In this document: one piece after another, positions 16,761 through 25,124 of the stretch | Layout: each line of letters begins with the position of its first letter | Position numbering within the stretch: the first letter of the stretch is position 1 | Assembly: GCF_040362765.1 (NCBI RefSeq) | Contig: NZ_BAABWK010000001.1 | Location: 1,651,501 to 1,715,500, forward strand | From: Pyruvatibacter sp. HU-CL02332 | GTDB lineage: Bacteria > Pseudomonadota > Alphaproteobacteria > CGMCC-115125 | Length of the DNA stretch: 64,000 nucleotides | Direction of reading: 5' to 3' | Program-made: the position numbers and the translations under genes | Notes under the pieces: model-generated | Databases searched by the model: none | Told to the model about the DNA's origin: nothing | The model's input: only the letters and a program-made list of their open reading frames with translations

Positions 16761-17681
16761 TTATTCAGCAGCGTCTGTAGCAGCGGACGTGCCGGACGCA
16801 TCGTTGTCAGCATTGGCGCCATTGCTGCGGCCGCCATTGCGGGCCTTGGCAACCTTGGCGTAGCCCTTGCCGACAAGATCCTTGTCGAGGTCACGCGCCT
16901 GCGGCATGCCAACCACATTGTAGCCCGCATCCACGTGATGCACTTCACCGGTGACGCTGCGCGACAGGTCGGACAGCAGATAGAGCCCGGCACCGCCTAC
17001 GTCTTCCAGCTCAATTGGCTGCTTCAGCGGCGCGTGAGTGAGGTTCCAGTTCAGCACGGTCTTGGCGTCAGAAATCGCAGAGCCAGCGAGCGTGCGCATG
17101 GGACCTGCAGAAATCGCGTTGACGCGAATACCGTCACGGCCAAGGTCAACGGACATGTAGCGGACGGACGCTTCAAGCGCTGCCTTCGCCACACCCATGA
17201 CATTGTAGTTGGGCATGACGCGTTCAGCGCCGGCATAGGTCAGTGTGATCATGGAGCCGCCTGCGCGCATCATCGGGGCCGCGCGGCGCGCGATATCCAC
17301 GAAGGAGAAGCAGGAGATGTCCATGGTCTGATGGAAGTTTTTGCGCGTCGTATCGAGGTAACGGCCCTTGAGCTCGTTCTTGTCCGAATACGCAATGGCA
17401 TGGACCAGGAAGTCGAGCTGGCCCCATTCTTTCTCAAGCTCTGCAAAGACCGCATCAAGAGACGCCTCGTCAGCCACATCAGCTGGCAGAACGAGCTTGG
17501 AGCCGACACTTTCCGCAAGCGGTGTCACCCGCCGGCCAAACGCATCGCCCTGATAGGTAAAGGCCAATTCTGCTCCCTGATCAGCGCATGCTTTCGCAAT
17601 GCCCCAGGCAATGGAGTGATCATTGGCGACGCCCATAATGAGGCCGCGCTTGCCTTGCATAAGATTGCCAGTAGCTGACAT
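16761..17681 (-). CDS. fabI: Enoyl-[acyl-carrier-protein] reductase (NADH) FabI
   Basis: FabI reduces trans-2-enoyl-ACP in the last step of each type II fatty acid elongation cycle and is the usual triclosan target. The Rossmann start GLIMGVANDHSIAWGIA, the HAIAYSDKNELKG block and the catalytic Tyr and Lys in YNVMGVAKAALEA (Y-x6-K) are clear. The 306 residues exceed the usual 260-270 because of a C-terminal tail after VGMPQARDLDKD, rich in Lys, Asn, Gly, Ala and Asp. The gene follows fabB after 96 bases. Confidence 0.96.
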   Translation of the reverse strand: MSATGNLMQGKRGLIMGVANDHSIAWGIAKACADQGAELAFTYQGDAFGRRVTPLAESVGSKLVLPADVADEASLDAVFAELEKEWGQLDFLVHAIAYSDKNELKGRYLDTTRKNFHQTMDISCFSFVDIARRAAPMMRAGGSMITLTYAGAERVMPNYNVMGVAKAALEASVRYMSVDLGRDGIRVNAISAGPMRTLAGSAISDAKTVLNWNLTHAPLKQPIELEDVGGAGLYLLSDLSRSVTGEVHHVDAGYNVVGMPQARDLDKDLVGKGYAKVAKARNGGRSNGANADNDASGTSAATDAAE

Positions 17682-17777
17682 TAGTGGGTTTCCCCCGTCC
17701 CCGAACGCAGGCCGAACCGGCCCTGAACCCCAGAGGGGCTGTTAACCAAAATCAAGATGCTCATCCCCCGCGCTGCC

Positions 17778-18998
17778 TTACCCATTGTAGCGCTTGAACA
17801 CGAGCGAACCATTTGTGCCGCCAAAACCAAAGCTGTTTGAGAGGACACAGTTAAGCTCCGCATTATCCACCCGTTTCCTGACGATGTTGGCGTCAGCCAG
17901 AACCGGGTCGATCTCCTCAATATTTGCACTTTCACAGATGAACCCCTGATCCATCATGAGCAGTGAGTAGATAGCTTCATGCACACCGGCTGCGCCCTGG
18001 GCATGGCCCGAGAGTGACTTGGTGGCCGAAATCGGCGGCATGTCCGCCCCGAAGACCTCGCGAATGGCGTTAACTTCCGGGATGTCGCCGACGGGCGTCG
18101 AGGTGGCGTGCGGGTTGATGTAATCAACCTTCTCGCCAACGCCATCAAGCGCAATGCGCATGCAGCGTGCAGCGCCTTCGCCGGACGGGGCCACCATATC
18201 GGCACCGTCAGAGGTGGCGCCGTATCCGGCAACTTCCGCATAAATTTTCGCGCCGCGTGCCTTGGCAACTTCAAGCTCTTCAAGCACCACCACACCGCCA
18301 CCACCGGTGATGACAAAGCCATCGCGGTTGGCGTCATAGGCACGCGATGCCATGGCCGGATTGTCATTGTACTTGGAGGACATGGCCCCCATCGCATCAA
18401 ACAGCGATGACAGCGACCATGCGAGCTCTTCGCCGCCGCCTGCAAACATGCGGTCCTGCTTGCCCCACTGGATCTGTTCCGTGGCATTGCCGATGCAGTG
18501 CGTGGACGTGGTGCAGGCCGACGCGATCGAATAGCTCGGGCCTTTGATCTTGAACAGGGTCGAGATGTTGGCGGAGATGGTCGACGACATGGCCTTGGGC
18601 ACACTCGTTGGACCAATCTTGCGCGGACCTTTTTCACGGGTGATGTCGGCAGCAGCCACAATGGCTTTCGTCGACGGCCCGCCGGACCCCAGAATGGCAC
18701 CGGTGCGCTCGTTGGAAATCTCGCTGTCCTCAAGGCCGGCGTCACGCACGGCCTGCTGCATGGCGAGATAGGTGTAAGCAGCACCGTCGCCCATGAAGCG
18801 GCGCGTCTTGCGATCAAGCGCTTCCTCAAGGTCGATCTTGAGGGTGCCAGCCACCTGGCTGCGGAAACCCATATCCGTGTAGGTCTGCTCGGCCACAATC
18901 CCGGATTTGGCTTCGCGCAGGGACGCGACCACTTCCTGAGTGTTGTTTCCGATCGACGACACGATGCCCATGCCCGTTACGACAACTCGCCTCATCAA
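17778..18998 (-). CDS. fabB: Beta-ketoacyl-ACP synthase I FabB
   Basis: FabB condenses malonyl-ACP with acyl-ACP and, together with FabA, makes unsaturated fatty acids. The 406 residues begin [15 protein letters not shown]. The active-site Cys is in [14 protein letters not shown], and the two catalytic histidines are in [11 protein letters not shown] and [15 protein letters not shown]. It is encoded 62 bases after fabA, in the FabA-FabB order that marks the anaerobic unsaturated fatty acid pathway. Confidence 0.97.
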   Translation of the reverse strand: MMRRVVVTGMGIVSSIGNNTQEVVASLREAKSGIVAEQTYTDMGFRSQVAGTLKIDLEEALDRKTRRFMGDGAAYTYLAMQQAVRDAGLEDSEISNERTGAILGSGGPSTKAIVAAADITREKGPRKIGPTSVPKAMSSTISANISTLFKIKGPSYSIASACTTSTHCIGNATEQIQWGKQDRMFAGGGEELAWSLSSLFDAMGAMSSKYNDNPAMASRAYDANRDGFVITGGGGVVVLEELEVAKARGAKIYAEVAGYGATSDGADMVAPSGEGAARCMRIALDGVGEKVDYINPHATSTPVGDIPEVNAIREVFGADMPPISATKSLSGHAQGAAGVHEAIYSLLMMDQGFICESANIEEIDPVLADANIVRKRVDNAELNCVLSNSFGFGGTNGSLVFKRYNG

Positions 18999-19060
18999 GA
19001 TACCTCTTCAACCCAAATGTCAGTCTGCGCGATTGCGCCCGAAGTCCGTGCCGTCAGCGC

Positions 19061-19588
19061 TTACGCTGTGGACAGGCCGACGCGCAGATCTTTCGCCTCA
19101 AAAATGTCTTCGCCGTCGGCGCGTACAATGCCGTCTGCAATGCCAAGCACCAGACGTCGATTGACCACCCGCTTGAACGTCACGTGATAGGTCACAAGCT
19201 TGGTCTCAGGCACGATCTTGCCGCGGAACTTCACTTCACCCACACCCAGCGCAAACCCGGCGCCCTTGGCACCGGTCCAGCCCAGATAGAAGCCCACCAT
19301 CTGCCAAAGGGCATCAAGGCCCAGGCAGCCGGGCATCACCGGGTTGTCTTCAAAGTGGCAGGGGAAGAACCAGAGGTCCGGCTTGATGTCGAGCTCGGCG
19401 ATCATTTCGCCTTTGCCATTCTCACCGCCTTCAGCGTTGATCTCAGTAACGCGATCAAACATCAGCATCGGCGGCAGCGGAAGCTGGGCATTGCCCGGCC
19501 CGAACAGGCGTGAGTGACCGCATTCGATGAGGTCATCATAGGTGTAACTGGACTTCTGGGGGCCTGAGGCGTGCTGAATCGTTGTCAT
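19061..19588 (-). CDS. fabA: 3-hydroxydecanoyl-ACP dehydratase/isomerase FabA
   Basis: FabA dehydrates 3-hydroxydecanoyl-ACP and isomerises the trans-2 to the cis-3 double bond, the entry point to unsaturated fatty acids. The 175-residue hot-dog protein has the catalytic His in [24 protein letters not shown] and the matching Asp in the CLGLDALWQ helix. It heads the minus-strand operon fabA-fabB-fabI. A promoter-like sequence and an inverted repeat lie upstream (19641-19693). Confidence 0.97.
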   Translation of the reverse strand: MTTIQHASGPQKSSYTYDDLIECGHSRLFGPGNAQLPLPPMLMFDRVTEINAEGGENGKGEMIAELDIKPDLWFFPCHFEDNPVMPGCLGLDALWQMVGFYLGWTGAKGAGFALGVGEVKFRGKIVPETKLVTYHVTFKRVVNRRLVLGIADGIVRADGEDIFEAKDLRVGLSTA

Positions 19589-19640
19589 GAGGTCGGTATC
19601 GGTCCTGGCGCGTTTTGTATTCTTGATATTCGTTGCTTAG

Positions 19641-19663
19641 CTCGCGTTGGTAGCACACGCGAG
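19641..19663. promoter_or_regulatory. Inverted repeat at the fabA transcription start region
   Basis: CTCGCGT and ACGCGAG are perfect 7-base arms around 9 bases. On the minus strand the repeat lies directly downstream of the candidate -10, about 53 bases before fabA, where a repressor would block initiation. The repressor is unidentified. Confidence 0.4.
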
Positions 19664-19693
19664 GGATTAGCAAAAGCGAGCAAAATCAAGCAA
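19664..19693 (-). promoter_or_regulatory. Candidate fabA promoter
   Basis: Read on the minus strand, TTGCTT is followed after 16 bases by GCTAATCC. The second element resembles the alphaproteobacterial -10 form (GCTA-rich) described in Caulobacter. It is well placed before fabA and next to an inverted repeat. Confidence 0.4.
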
Positions 19694-19788
19694 AACTAAG
19701 GCCGAAAATCCTTGCATCTGCACGCCAGTGGGGGCCTGTGTGGTGTGAAATCTATCCCCGCCCCTGCATTTGACCGGAGAATGTCCCG

Positions 19789-20427
19789 ATGATCACAGTT
19801 CACCACCTCAACAATTCGCGCTCGCAGCGCATTTTGTGGCTGCTCGAAGAGCTTGGCGTTGAGTATGAAATCAAGTTCTACAAGCGCAACGAGATCAACC
19901 GTGCGCCGCCGGAACTCAAGGAAGCCCATCCCCTGGGCAAGTCACCCATCATCGAAGACGGCGACAACATGATTGCCGAATCCGGCGCAGCCGTTGATTA
20001 CCTGATCCGCACCTATGGCGGCGGCAAGTACATGCCAGCGCCTGGGAGCGCCACCTTTGAGAAGTACAATGAGTGGATGCACTACGCGGAAGGTTCCGCC
20101 ATGGTGCCGCTTTTGATGAAGCTTTTCACCTCTATGCTGGGCGAGGGTGGCGAACCGCTACAGCCTGTCATCGACGCGGAAATCACCCTGCATCTAGGCT
20201 ACATGAATGATGCCCTGGGCTCGAACCTGTTCTTCATGGGCGATGAGCTGACAGGTGCCGACATCATGCTGACCTTCATCTGTGAAGCAGCGGACAGCCG
20301 CATTGGCCTTGATGGCTATGACAACCTGATTGCCTACACCCAGCGGATCCACGACCGCCCCGCCTATCAGCGCGGACTTGAAAAAGGCGGACCCTATGAG
20401 CTGATCCGCACCCGTGCAGACGACTAG
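19789..20427 (+). CDS. Glutathione S-transferase family protein
   Basis: A 212-residue GST: N-terminal thioredoxin-like domain beginning MITVHHLNNSRSQRILWLLEELG, cis-Pro in LGKSPIIEDGD, and AESGAAVDYLI for glutathione contact; the C-terminal helical domain carries ELTGADIMLTF. The SRSQRI segment suggests Ser-type chemistry. It differs from the other GST in this window (16104-16748), so the two are not a recent duplication. It is divergent from fabA and 25 bases before the NUDIX gene. Confidence 0.9.
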   Translation: MITVHHLNNSRSQRILWLLEELGVEYEIKFYKRNEINRAPPELKEAHPLGKSPIIEDGDNMIAESGAAVDYLIRTYGGGKYMPAPGSATFEKYNEWMHYAEGSAMVPLLMKLFTSMLGEGGEPLQPVIDAEITLHLGYMNDALGSNLFFMGDELTGADIMLTFICEAADSRIGLDGYDNLIAYTQRIHDRPAYQRGLEKGGPYELIRTRADD

Positions 20428-20452
20428 GGCGTAAGCCGCAAGGACCAAAGCA

Positions 20453-20902
20453 ATGGCAGCACCCGCTCTGCGCCGGACCGGCAGGGTGATCCTGATGGAC
20501 CCGACCTATCGGGTGCTGCTGTTGCGCTTTGCCGTCACCAAAAACAACGAGCCGTTCGAGTTCTGGGCCACGCCAGGTGGGCGTGCAGAGGACGACGAGA
20601 GCGATCTGGAAGCCGCGATCCGTGAGCTGGATGAGGAACTCCGGCTCACCGTCACCCTTGAAGGCCCCGTGCACGTCCACGAAAGCACCTTTGAAGTGAA
20701 CGGCAATAAGTGGCGTGGCCGGGATGTTTTCTTCCATGGCACCTGCGCGGCCTGCGACCCGGTTTTCACCGGCGGAACCGAAGAAAGCGAGCGCCAGGCG
20801 CTCCAGGAAATGCGCTGGTGGACGCTGGATGAACTTGAAAAAACCGCAGAAACAGTGTTTCCGCCGGATCTGGGCCCGGTTTCGCGCACCCTCGTGTCTT
20901 GA
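20453..20902 (+). CDS. NUDIX hydrolase
   Basis: A 149-residue NUDIX-fold protein that should cleave a nucleoside diphosphate-X substrate. The NUDIX box runs GRAEDDESDLEAAIRELDEE, with all the acidic metal ligands (REL-DEE) kept, but the usual Gly near the end of the box (REUXEEXGU) is replaced by Arg (EELRL). The substrate is not predictable. It lies 25 bases after the GST gene and ends just before the irr promoter region. Confidence 0.88.
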   Translation: MAAPALRRTGRVILMDPTYRVLLLRFAVTKNNEPFEFWATPGGRAEDDESDLEAAIRELDEELRLTVTLEGPVHVHESTFEVNGNKWRGRDVFFHGTCAACDPVFTGGTEESERQALQEMRWWTLDELEKTAETVFPPDLGPVSRTLVS

Positions 20903-20935
20903 CAAGTCATTGAGGCACACCACATTTTGGGTGTT

Positions 20936-20952
20936 GTTGTAATCATTCCAAA
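20936..20952. promoter_or_regulatory. Candidate Irr box (iron control element) before irr
   Basis: GTTGTAATCATTCCAAA agrees at 15 of 17 positions with the Irr-binding consensus TTTRGAAYNRTTCYAAA as I recall it. A consensus TTGACA (20899-20904) lies upstream and could be the -35, which would put this box near the transcription start. Autoregulation of irr would fit. The -10 element is poor. Confidence 0.45.
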
Positions 20953-20999
20953 GAGGGATGGGCCCATCTGGCTCGCCCCGATCTCAGGGCCGCGAAGCC

Positions 21000-21488
21000 A
21001 TGACGAACCCAGTTTCCACAGCTCCAGCATCAGCCCCGGCCTCATCTAGCGATGCCGCCATGAGCGGTGACCGGCCCTACGCCCAGACGCTTCAGGCGCT
21101 GCGCGACAAAGGCCTGCGCCCCACACGTCAGCGGCTTGCTCTTGGGCGGCTGCTGTTTGATGGCGGCGACCGGCATGTGACCGCTGAGGCGCTGCACGCA
21201 GAGGCCTCCAAGGGCGGCGTGCGGGTGTCTCTGGCGACGGTTTACAACACCCTGCACCAGTTCACCGACGCGGGTCTGCTGCGCCAGGTCGTGGTCGATG
21301 GCGGCTGCACCTATTTTGATACCAACCTCAGCGATCATCATCACTTCTATCATGTGGACGATGCGCGCCTTGAAGACATTCCCGGTGACGGCATCACCGT
21401 GACGGGGCTTCCACAGGTGCCTGACGGGGCTGCTCTGGAGCGTGTCGAGGTGATCGTGCGTGTTCATAACGCAAAAACCGGCGGCTGA
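21000..21488 (+). CDS. irr: Iron response regulator Irr (Fur family)
   Basis: Irr is the heme/iron-responsive Fur-family regulator of alphaproteobacteria. The winged helix contains RDKGLRPTRQRLALGRLLF and VSLATVYNTLHQFTDAGLL. The diagnostic His-rich motif SDHHHFYHVDD (His113-115, His118) replaces the Fur metal site, and the protein ends without the Fur C-terminal zinc cysteines. The Bradyrhizobium-type N-terminal heme motif (GCPWHD) is absent. ATG 21000 gives 162 residues; an ATG at 20958 lies almost on the candidate Irr box and is less likely, and 21060 is also possible. Its position near fabA and rubrerythrin is typical. Confidence 0.93.
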   Translation: MTNPVSTAPASAPASSSDAAMSGDRPYAQTLQALRDKGLRPTRQRLALGRLLFDGGDRHVTAEALHAEASKGGVRVSLATVYNTLHQFTDAGLLRQVVVDGGCTYFDTNLSDHHHFYHVDDARLEDIPGDGITVTGLPQVPDGAALERVEVIVRVHNAKTGG

Positions 21489-21617
21489 CGCCGATAGGTC
21501 TTTGGCTTCAAAGACTTGGCGTCAAAGCGCTGAAACCGGCCTTTTGTAGCTGCGAATTGATCGCAAAAATACTTTCTAAAACAAAGCGTTTGGGCACTGT
21601 TTAGACCTGTTCCAGTC

Positions 21618-21642
21618 TTGACAGGGCAGGGCCTGCTACTAC
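21618..21642 (+). promoter_or_regulatory. Candidate rubrerythrin promoter
   Basis: A perfect TTGACA (21618-21623) is followed 11 bases later by GCTACTAC (21635-21642), close to the Caulobacter-type form TTGAC-N10-14-GCTANAWC. It lies 94 bases before the rubrerythrin start. A TTCTAAAA half-site (21574-21581), like one arm of an Irr box, lies upstream. Confidence 0.45.
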
Positions 21643-21735
21643 GTTTGCAGGGTATGGCGATGGCCCGCGCCTGCCTGTTCGCAGACACCTGCGCGGCCAG
21701 TTTCGCCCGAGTTTCGATGAGGAGGATCCCCTAAA

Positions 21736-22155
21736 ATGTCACTCGCAGATTCCAAGACCCTGGACAATTTGAAAGAAGCTTTTGCCGGCGAAAGCCAGGC
21801 AAACCGTCGCTACCTCTACTTCGCGCAGAAGGCGGACGTTGAAGGCTACAACGATGTTGCAGCCGTGTTCCGGTCCACCGCGGAAGGTGAAACCGGCCAC
21901 GCCCACGGCCACCTCGAGTTCATGGAAGAAGTCGGTGACCCGGCAACGGGCGAGCCAATTGGCGCGACCGACAAGAACCTCAAGGCCGCGATTGCCGGTG
22001 AAACCCACGAGTACACAGACATGTACCCGGGTATGGCCCGCACAGCGCGCGAAGAAGGCTTCGACGAAATTGCTGACTGGTTCGAAACGCTTGCCAAGGC
22101 CGAAAAGAGCCACGCCGGTCGTTTCCAGAAAGCCCTCGACGGCATGGACGCCTAA
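21736..22155 (+). CDS. Rubrerythrin-like di-iron protein without rubredoxin domain
   Basis: The 139 residues form a four-helix ferritin-like bundle with the rubrerythrin ligand pattern: [16 protein letters not shown] (Glu20 region), a central [15 protein letters not shown] with Exx[16 protein letters not shown] and a final [11 protein letters not shown] with ExxH. The C-terminal rubredoxin Cys4 domain of classical rubrerythrin is missing, as in erythrin-type proteins. The family reduces H2O2 or handles iron. GAGGAGG precedes the ATG. It follows irr and precedes an Fe-S protein and DUF3501, with which it probably works. Confidence 0.93.
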   Translation: MSLADSKTLDNLKEAFAGESQANRRYLYFAQKADVEGYNDVAAVFRSTAEGETGHAHGHLEFMEEVGDPATGEPIGATDKNLKAAIAGETHEYTDMYPGMARTAREEGFDEIADWFETLAKAEKSHAGRFQKALDGMDA

Positions 22156-22175
22156 GTCACGTCCGACAGACAAAA

Positions 22176-22198
22176 GGGCCGGGACATGTTCCCGGCCC
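22176..22198 (+). terminator. GC hairpin after rubrerythrin
   Basis: GGGCCGGGA and TCCCGGCCC form a perfect 9-pair stem around a 5-base loop, 20 bases after the rubrerythrin stop. The downstream sequence (TCGCTTGTTC) is only weakly T-rich, so termination may be partial and allow readthrough into the Fe-S gene at 22249, or the stem may stabilise the upstream mRNA. Confidence 0.55.
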
Positions 22199-22248
22199 TC
22201 GCTTGTTCAAGTCTCACGACCATTCAAAAAACACAGGCATGAAGACTC

Positions 22249-23607
22249 ATGGCAGAAGGCAGCCTAGAAGCACCCACCCGGCATCCCATCGAGTGGAAGA
22301 GCGACGAGTTTTACGACGAAGCCAAGCTCGATGAAGAGCTGCGCCGCGTCTTTGATATCTGCCACGGCTGCCGACGCTGCTTCAATCTGTGTGACTCCTT
22401 CCCGCGGCTGTTCGATATGATCGACGACAGCGAGAGCGGCGAACTCGATAGCGTCACCTCAGACCAGTTTGGCCCCGTCGAAGAAGCTTGCACCCTGTGT
22501 GACATGTGCTTCATGACGAAGTGCCCTTATGTGCCGCCTCACGAATTCAATCTCGATTTTCCCCATCTCATGCTGCGGTACCGAAAGGTCCGTACACAGA
22601 ATGGCGACGCCGGCAACGTCACCGCCCGCCAGCTCGCCGAGATGGACCGCAACGGCAAGATGATCCGGCCCATCGCAGGCCTTGCCAATTGGGGATCGAA
22701 GAAAGACAACAAGCTCACACGCCCGGTGATGGAAAAAGTCGCAGGCATTGATGCCAAGGCCGAGCTGCCAACATTCGCCGGCAAGACGCTGATGATGCGT
22801 GCCAAGGCACATGAAAAAGTGGGCACGCTTGCGCCTGCTGCCGACGGCAAAGCGACCGGCCGCAAGGCGGCGCTGTTTGCCACCTGCAACGGCAACTACA
22901 ACAATCCGCAGATGGGTGAAGCGGCACTCAAAGTGCTCGCGCGCCAGGGCGTGACCGCCAAGCCGGTCTATCCCGGCTGCTGCGGCATGCCGTTCCTGGA
23001 ACAGGCCGACCTTGAGCGTGTCGCCGAGCAGGCCAAGAAGGTATCTGCTGAGCTGCGCCCACTGGTCGATGAAGGCTGGGACATCGTTACTCTCATCGCG
23101 TCGTGTGGCCTGATGATGAAGTTCGAGTGGCCGTTGATCGTGCCAGACGACGACAACGTCATTGCGCTGTCAAAGGCCGTCAAAGACATCGATGAGTACA
23201 TCGTGGACATAGCCAAGAAGGAAGGCATTGCCGATGGCATGAAGCCTCTGGACGGTGGTGTTGCGGTCCATCTGGCGTGCCACGCTCGTGCGCAGAACAT
23301 GGGCGCTAAGGCCGTTGAGATGCTCAAGCTCATTCCTGACGCCAAAGTAACACCGGTTGAGCGGTGCGCAGGGCATGGCGGCACGTTTGGTGTGCTTAAA
23401 GAGACCCACGATGTGGCGATGAAGGTTGGCAAAACGACCGCGCGCAATATCTCTAAGACCAGCGCTGAACATGTGGTGAGTGAATGCCCTCTGGCCCTGA
23501 AGCACATCATGCAGGAAATGGATGAGCTTGGTCTCATAGACGAGAGCAAGCCGAAGCCATCATCAGCGCATCCGATTGAGTTGATTGCCCAGGCATACGG
23601 ACTTTAG
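22249..23607 (+). CDS. Double-4Fe-4S, CCG-domain oxidoreductase (GlpC/HdrD-like)
   Basis: A 452-residue soluble protein. The N-terminus carries two ferredoxin-type motifs, C38HGCRRCFNLC48 and C81TLCDMC87 with C92P. The rest resembles CCG (DUF3483-like) heterodisulfide-reductase domains: YPGCCGMPF (C244-C245) and a second, altered copy near CHARAQ and RCAGHGG. GlpC, LutA and HdrB/D proteins share this layout and pass electrons or bind a noncubane cluster. Here it sits between a rubrerythrin and DUF3501, an association seen in several proteobacteria, suggesting it supplies electrons to the rubrerythrin. The partner and substrate are unproven. Confidence 0.88.
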   Translation: MAEGSLEAPTRHPIEWKSDEFYDEAKLDEELRRVFDICHGCRRCFNLCDSFPRLFDMIDDSESGELDSVTSDQFGPVEEACTLCDMCFMTKCPYVPPHEFNLDFPHLMLRYRKVRTQNGDAGNVTARQLAEMDRNGKMIRPIAGLANWGSKKDNKLTRPVMEKVAGIDAKAELPTFAGKTLMMRAKAHEKVGTLAPAADGKATGRKAALFATCNGNYNNPQMGEAALKVLARQGVTAKPVYPGCCGMPFLEQADLERVAEQAKKVSAELRPLVDEGWDIVTLIASCGLMMKFEWPLIVPDDDNVIALSKAVKDIDEYIVDIAKKEGIADGMKPLDGGVAVHLACHARAQNMGAKAVEMLKLIPDAKVTPVERCAGHGGTFGVLKETHDVAMKVGKTTARNISKTSAEHVVSECPLALKHIMQEMDELGLIDESKPKPSSAHPIELIAQAYGL

Positions 23608-23658
23608 GCCAGACCCTGGTCCGCAGACTGCCGGCACACGTTTGAGTAAAGGACGGAA

Positions 23659-24258
23659 ATGACCGCAATGCCCAACCCCAGCGAAATCACCCGCGCCGAC
23701 ATCATGTCCATCGAGGACTATGCAAAGGAACGTGCGGAGCGCCGCAAGGCCATGATGCCCGTCAAGCGCGAGCGCCGCATCGAAGTGGGTCCGCACGCGA
23801 CTTTCTACTTCGAGAGCTACGACACCATGTGGCACCAGATCCACGAAATGCTCTACATCGAAAAAGGTGGCGACGAGCAGATCGAGGACGAACTGACCGC
23901 GTACAATCCGCTCATCCCCAAGGGCAAAGAGCTTGTGGCAACGGTCATGTTCGAGATCGATGACCCGATCCGCCGCAAGAACGTGCTCTACAAGCTGGCC
24001 GGCATCGAAGAAACGGCGTTCATCGACATTGACGGCGACCGTGTGATGTCTGACCCCGAGCACGACATCGACCGTACCTCTGAAGACGGCAAATCCTCAT
24101 CCGTGCACTTCCTGCACTTTCCGTTCACGAATGAACAGATTGCAGCCTTCAAGAAGCCCGGTGCCAAGGTCATGATCGGGTTCTCTCATGAGAACTACCA
24201 GCACCTCGCCGTCGTATCCGATGCAATGATTGCCCGTTTGGGCGGTGATTTCGCGTAA
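23659..24258 (+). CDS. DUF3501 family protein
   Basis: A 199-residue soluble acidic protein recognised as DUF3501 from ITRADIMSIEDYAKERAERRKAM, VGPHATFYFESYDTMWHQIHEML and the closing IGFSHENYQHLAVVSD. No cofactor motif is obvious, though the conserved His residues in MWHQIHEML and FSHENYQH could be ligands. Its function is unknown; it is the third gene of the rubrerythrin/CCG/DUF3501 set, 51 bases after the Fe-S gene, and most likely a subunit or accessory factor. Confidence 0.88.
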   Translation: MTAMPNPSEITRADIMSIEDYAKERAERRKAMMPVKRERRIEVGPHATFYFESYDTMWHQIHEMLYIEKGGDEQIEDELTAYNPLIPKGKELVATVMFEIDDPIRRKNVLYKLAGIEETAFIDIDGDRVMSDPEHDIDRTSEDGKSSSVHFLHFPFTNEQIAAFKKPGAKVMIGFSHENYQHLAVVSDAMIARLGGDFA

Positions 24259-24264
24259 CGCGGA

Positions 24265-24867
24265 TCAGCCTGCTTCGCGGGCGTAAATACCAAACAACGC
24301 TGTGGCCCGCATGAAACCCTCGTGCGGGCCCATGCGTACGGCGCACCACGTCTGGCTGCAATTGACCAGCGCGCCGACGACACCCGGCTCCACAAGAGCG
24401 ACTTCGTCGCTTGCTGAGTCTGGCGCAAAGTGAAGCGGCACAAGGTCGCCCGTGCGCGGCTCCTGCTTGTCGGGCCCAACCACCATGACAGTCCGTTCAC
24501 CGTCGATGAGGGTGTGGAACACCCAGCCCTGGTCCCCATCCACGTCACGGATACGGCGCCAGTTTTCAAACTCGGCGGTCACTTCAACCGGCACATCTTT
24601 GCGCACGAACACCCACGCCACCTGGTGGTTGGTGGAGGGCCCTCCGCGCACATTGACCGGGCTGGATTTGATCGACACGAAGCGGGGCATCGGCAGCCCC
24701 GTCACCGGCCCGATCTGAACGCCGCCGCTCAGGGTGCTTGCAGCACTTGGCTGCGCCATGCTGGCTGGCCCTGTCGCGGCACCGGCCAGAATGACCGCAG
24801 CCATAAACGCTACACCGCGCAAAAGCGCGCGAAGCGCGTGGAGAAGGTTATGGAGCGATAAAAACAT
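24265..24867 (-). CDS. Exported SH3-domain protein
   Basis: A 200-residue protein with an N-terminal hydrophobic signal (about 14-38, ending SMAQ) followed by a bacterial SH3 fold: VNVRGGPSTNHQVAWVFVRKDVPVEV, WRRIRDVDGDQGWVFHTLI, and a second repeat-like part (APDSASDEVALVEPGVVGAL, CSQTWCAVRMGPHEGFM). Such domains bind peptidoglycan or other envelope partners. I chose ATG 24867; a TTG at 24888 would add seven residues. It is divergent from the 2-hydroxyacid dehydrogenase, a pairing often seen in alphaproteobacteria. Confidence 0.85.
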   Translation of the reverse strand: MFLSLHNLLHALRALLRGVAFMAAVILAGAATGPASMAQPSAASTLSGGVQIGPVTGLPMPRFVSIKSSPVNVRGGPSTNHQVAWVFVRKDVPVEVTAEFENWRRIRDVDGDQGWVFHTLIDGERTVMVVGPDKQEPRTGDLVPLHFAPDSASDEVALVEPGVVGALVNCSQTWCAVRMGPHEGFMRATALFGIYAREAG

Positions 24868-24888
24868 GTCGGCTGAGATGCGGGGCAA

Positions 24889-25124
24889 ACCGGTATTCTT
24901 GTTCTACTGCCATGCTGGCAATTGGGGGGTACCCCTTATTGCAAGCACGTTTGCCGACGGTCAAGCAGCCTGTAAGTCCCTTGGGCGGTTCATGCCGAGC
25001 CGGAGCATCAATGCGCTTTGATGCTGACGCGATGGGGTGGTAGGAATGAGCCAAGCATTGCGCCGCGCCGGACAGCCCTTGGCTGCGCTGGCACAAGGCG
25101 TCCATCTGTAAAAGGTCGCGTCCC
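24889..25124. other. Divergent intergenic region with a small hairpin
   Basis: No gene seen. AGCATCAA (25004-25011) and TTGATGCT (25018-25025) form a perfect 8-pair hairpin. It is a possible operator or leader element for the dehydrogenase at 25125. No clear promoter was recognised. Confidence 0.3.

Noticed and set aside
16053-17678. 541-codon open frame opposite the GST and fabI genes
   Set aside because: It is a GC-rich shadow of two well-supported minus-strand genes.
21565-21585. Irr box before rubrerythrin
   Set aside because: Only one arm (TTCTAAAA) fits; the other half does not, so I mention it only as a half-site.
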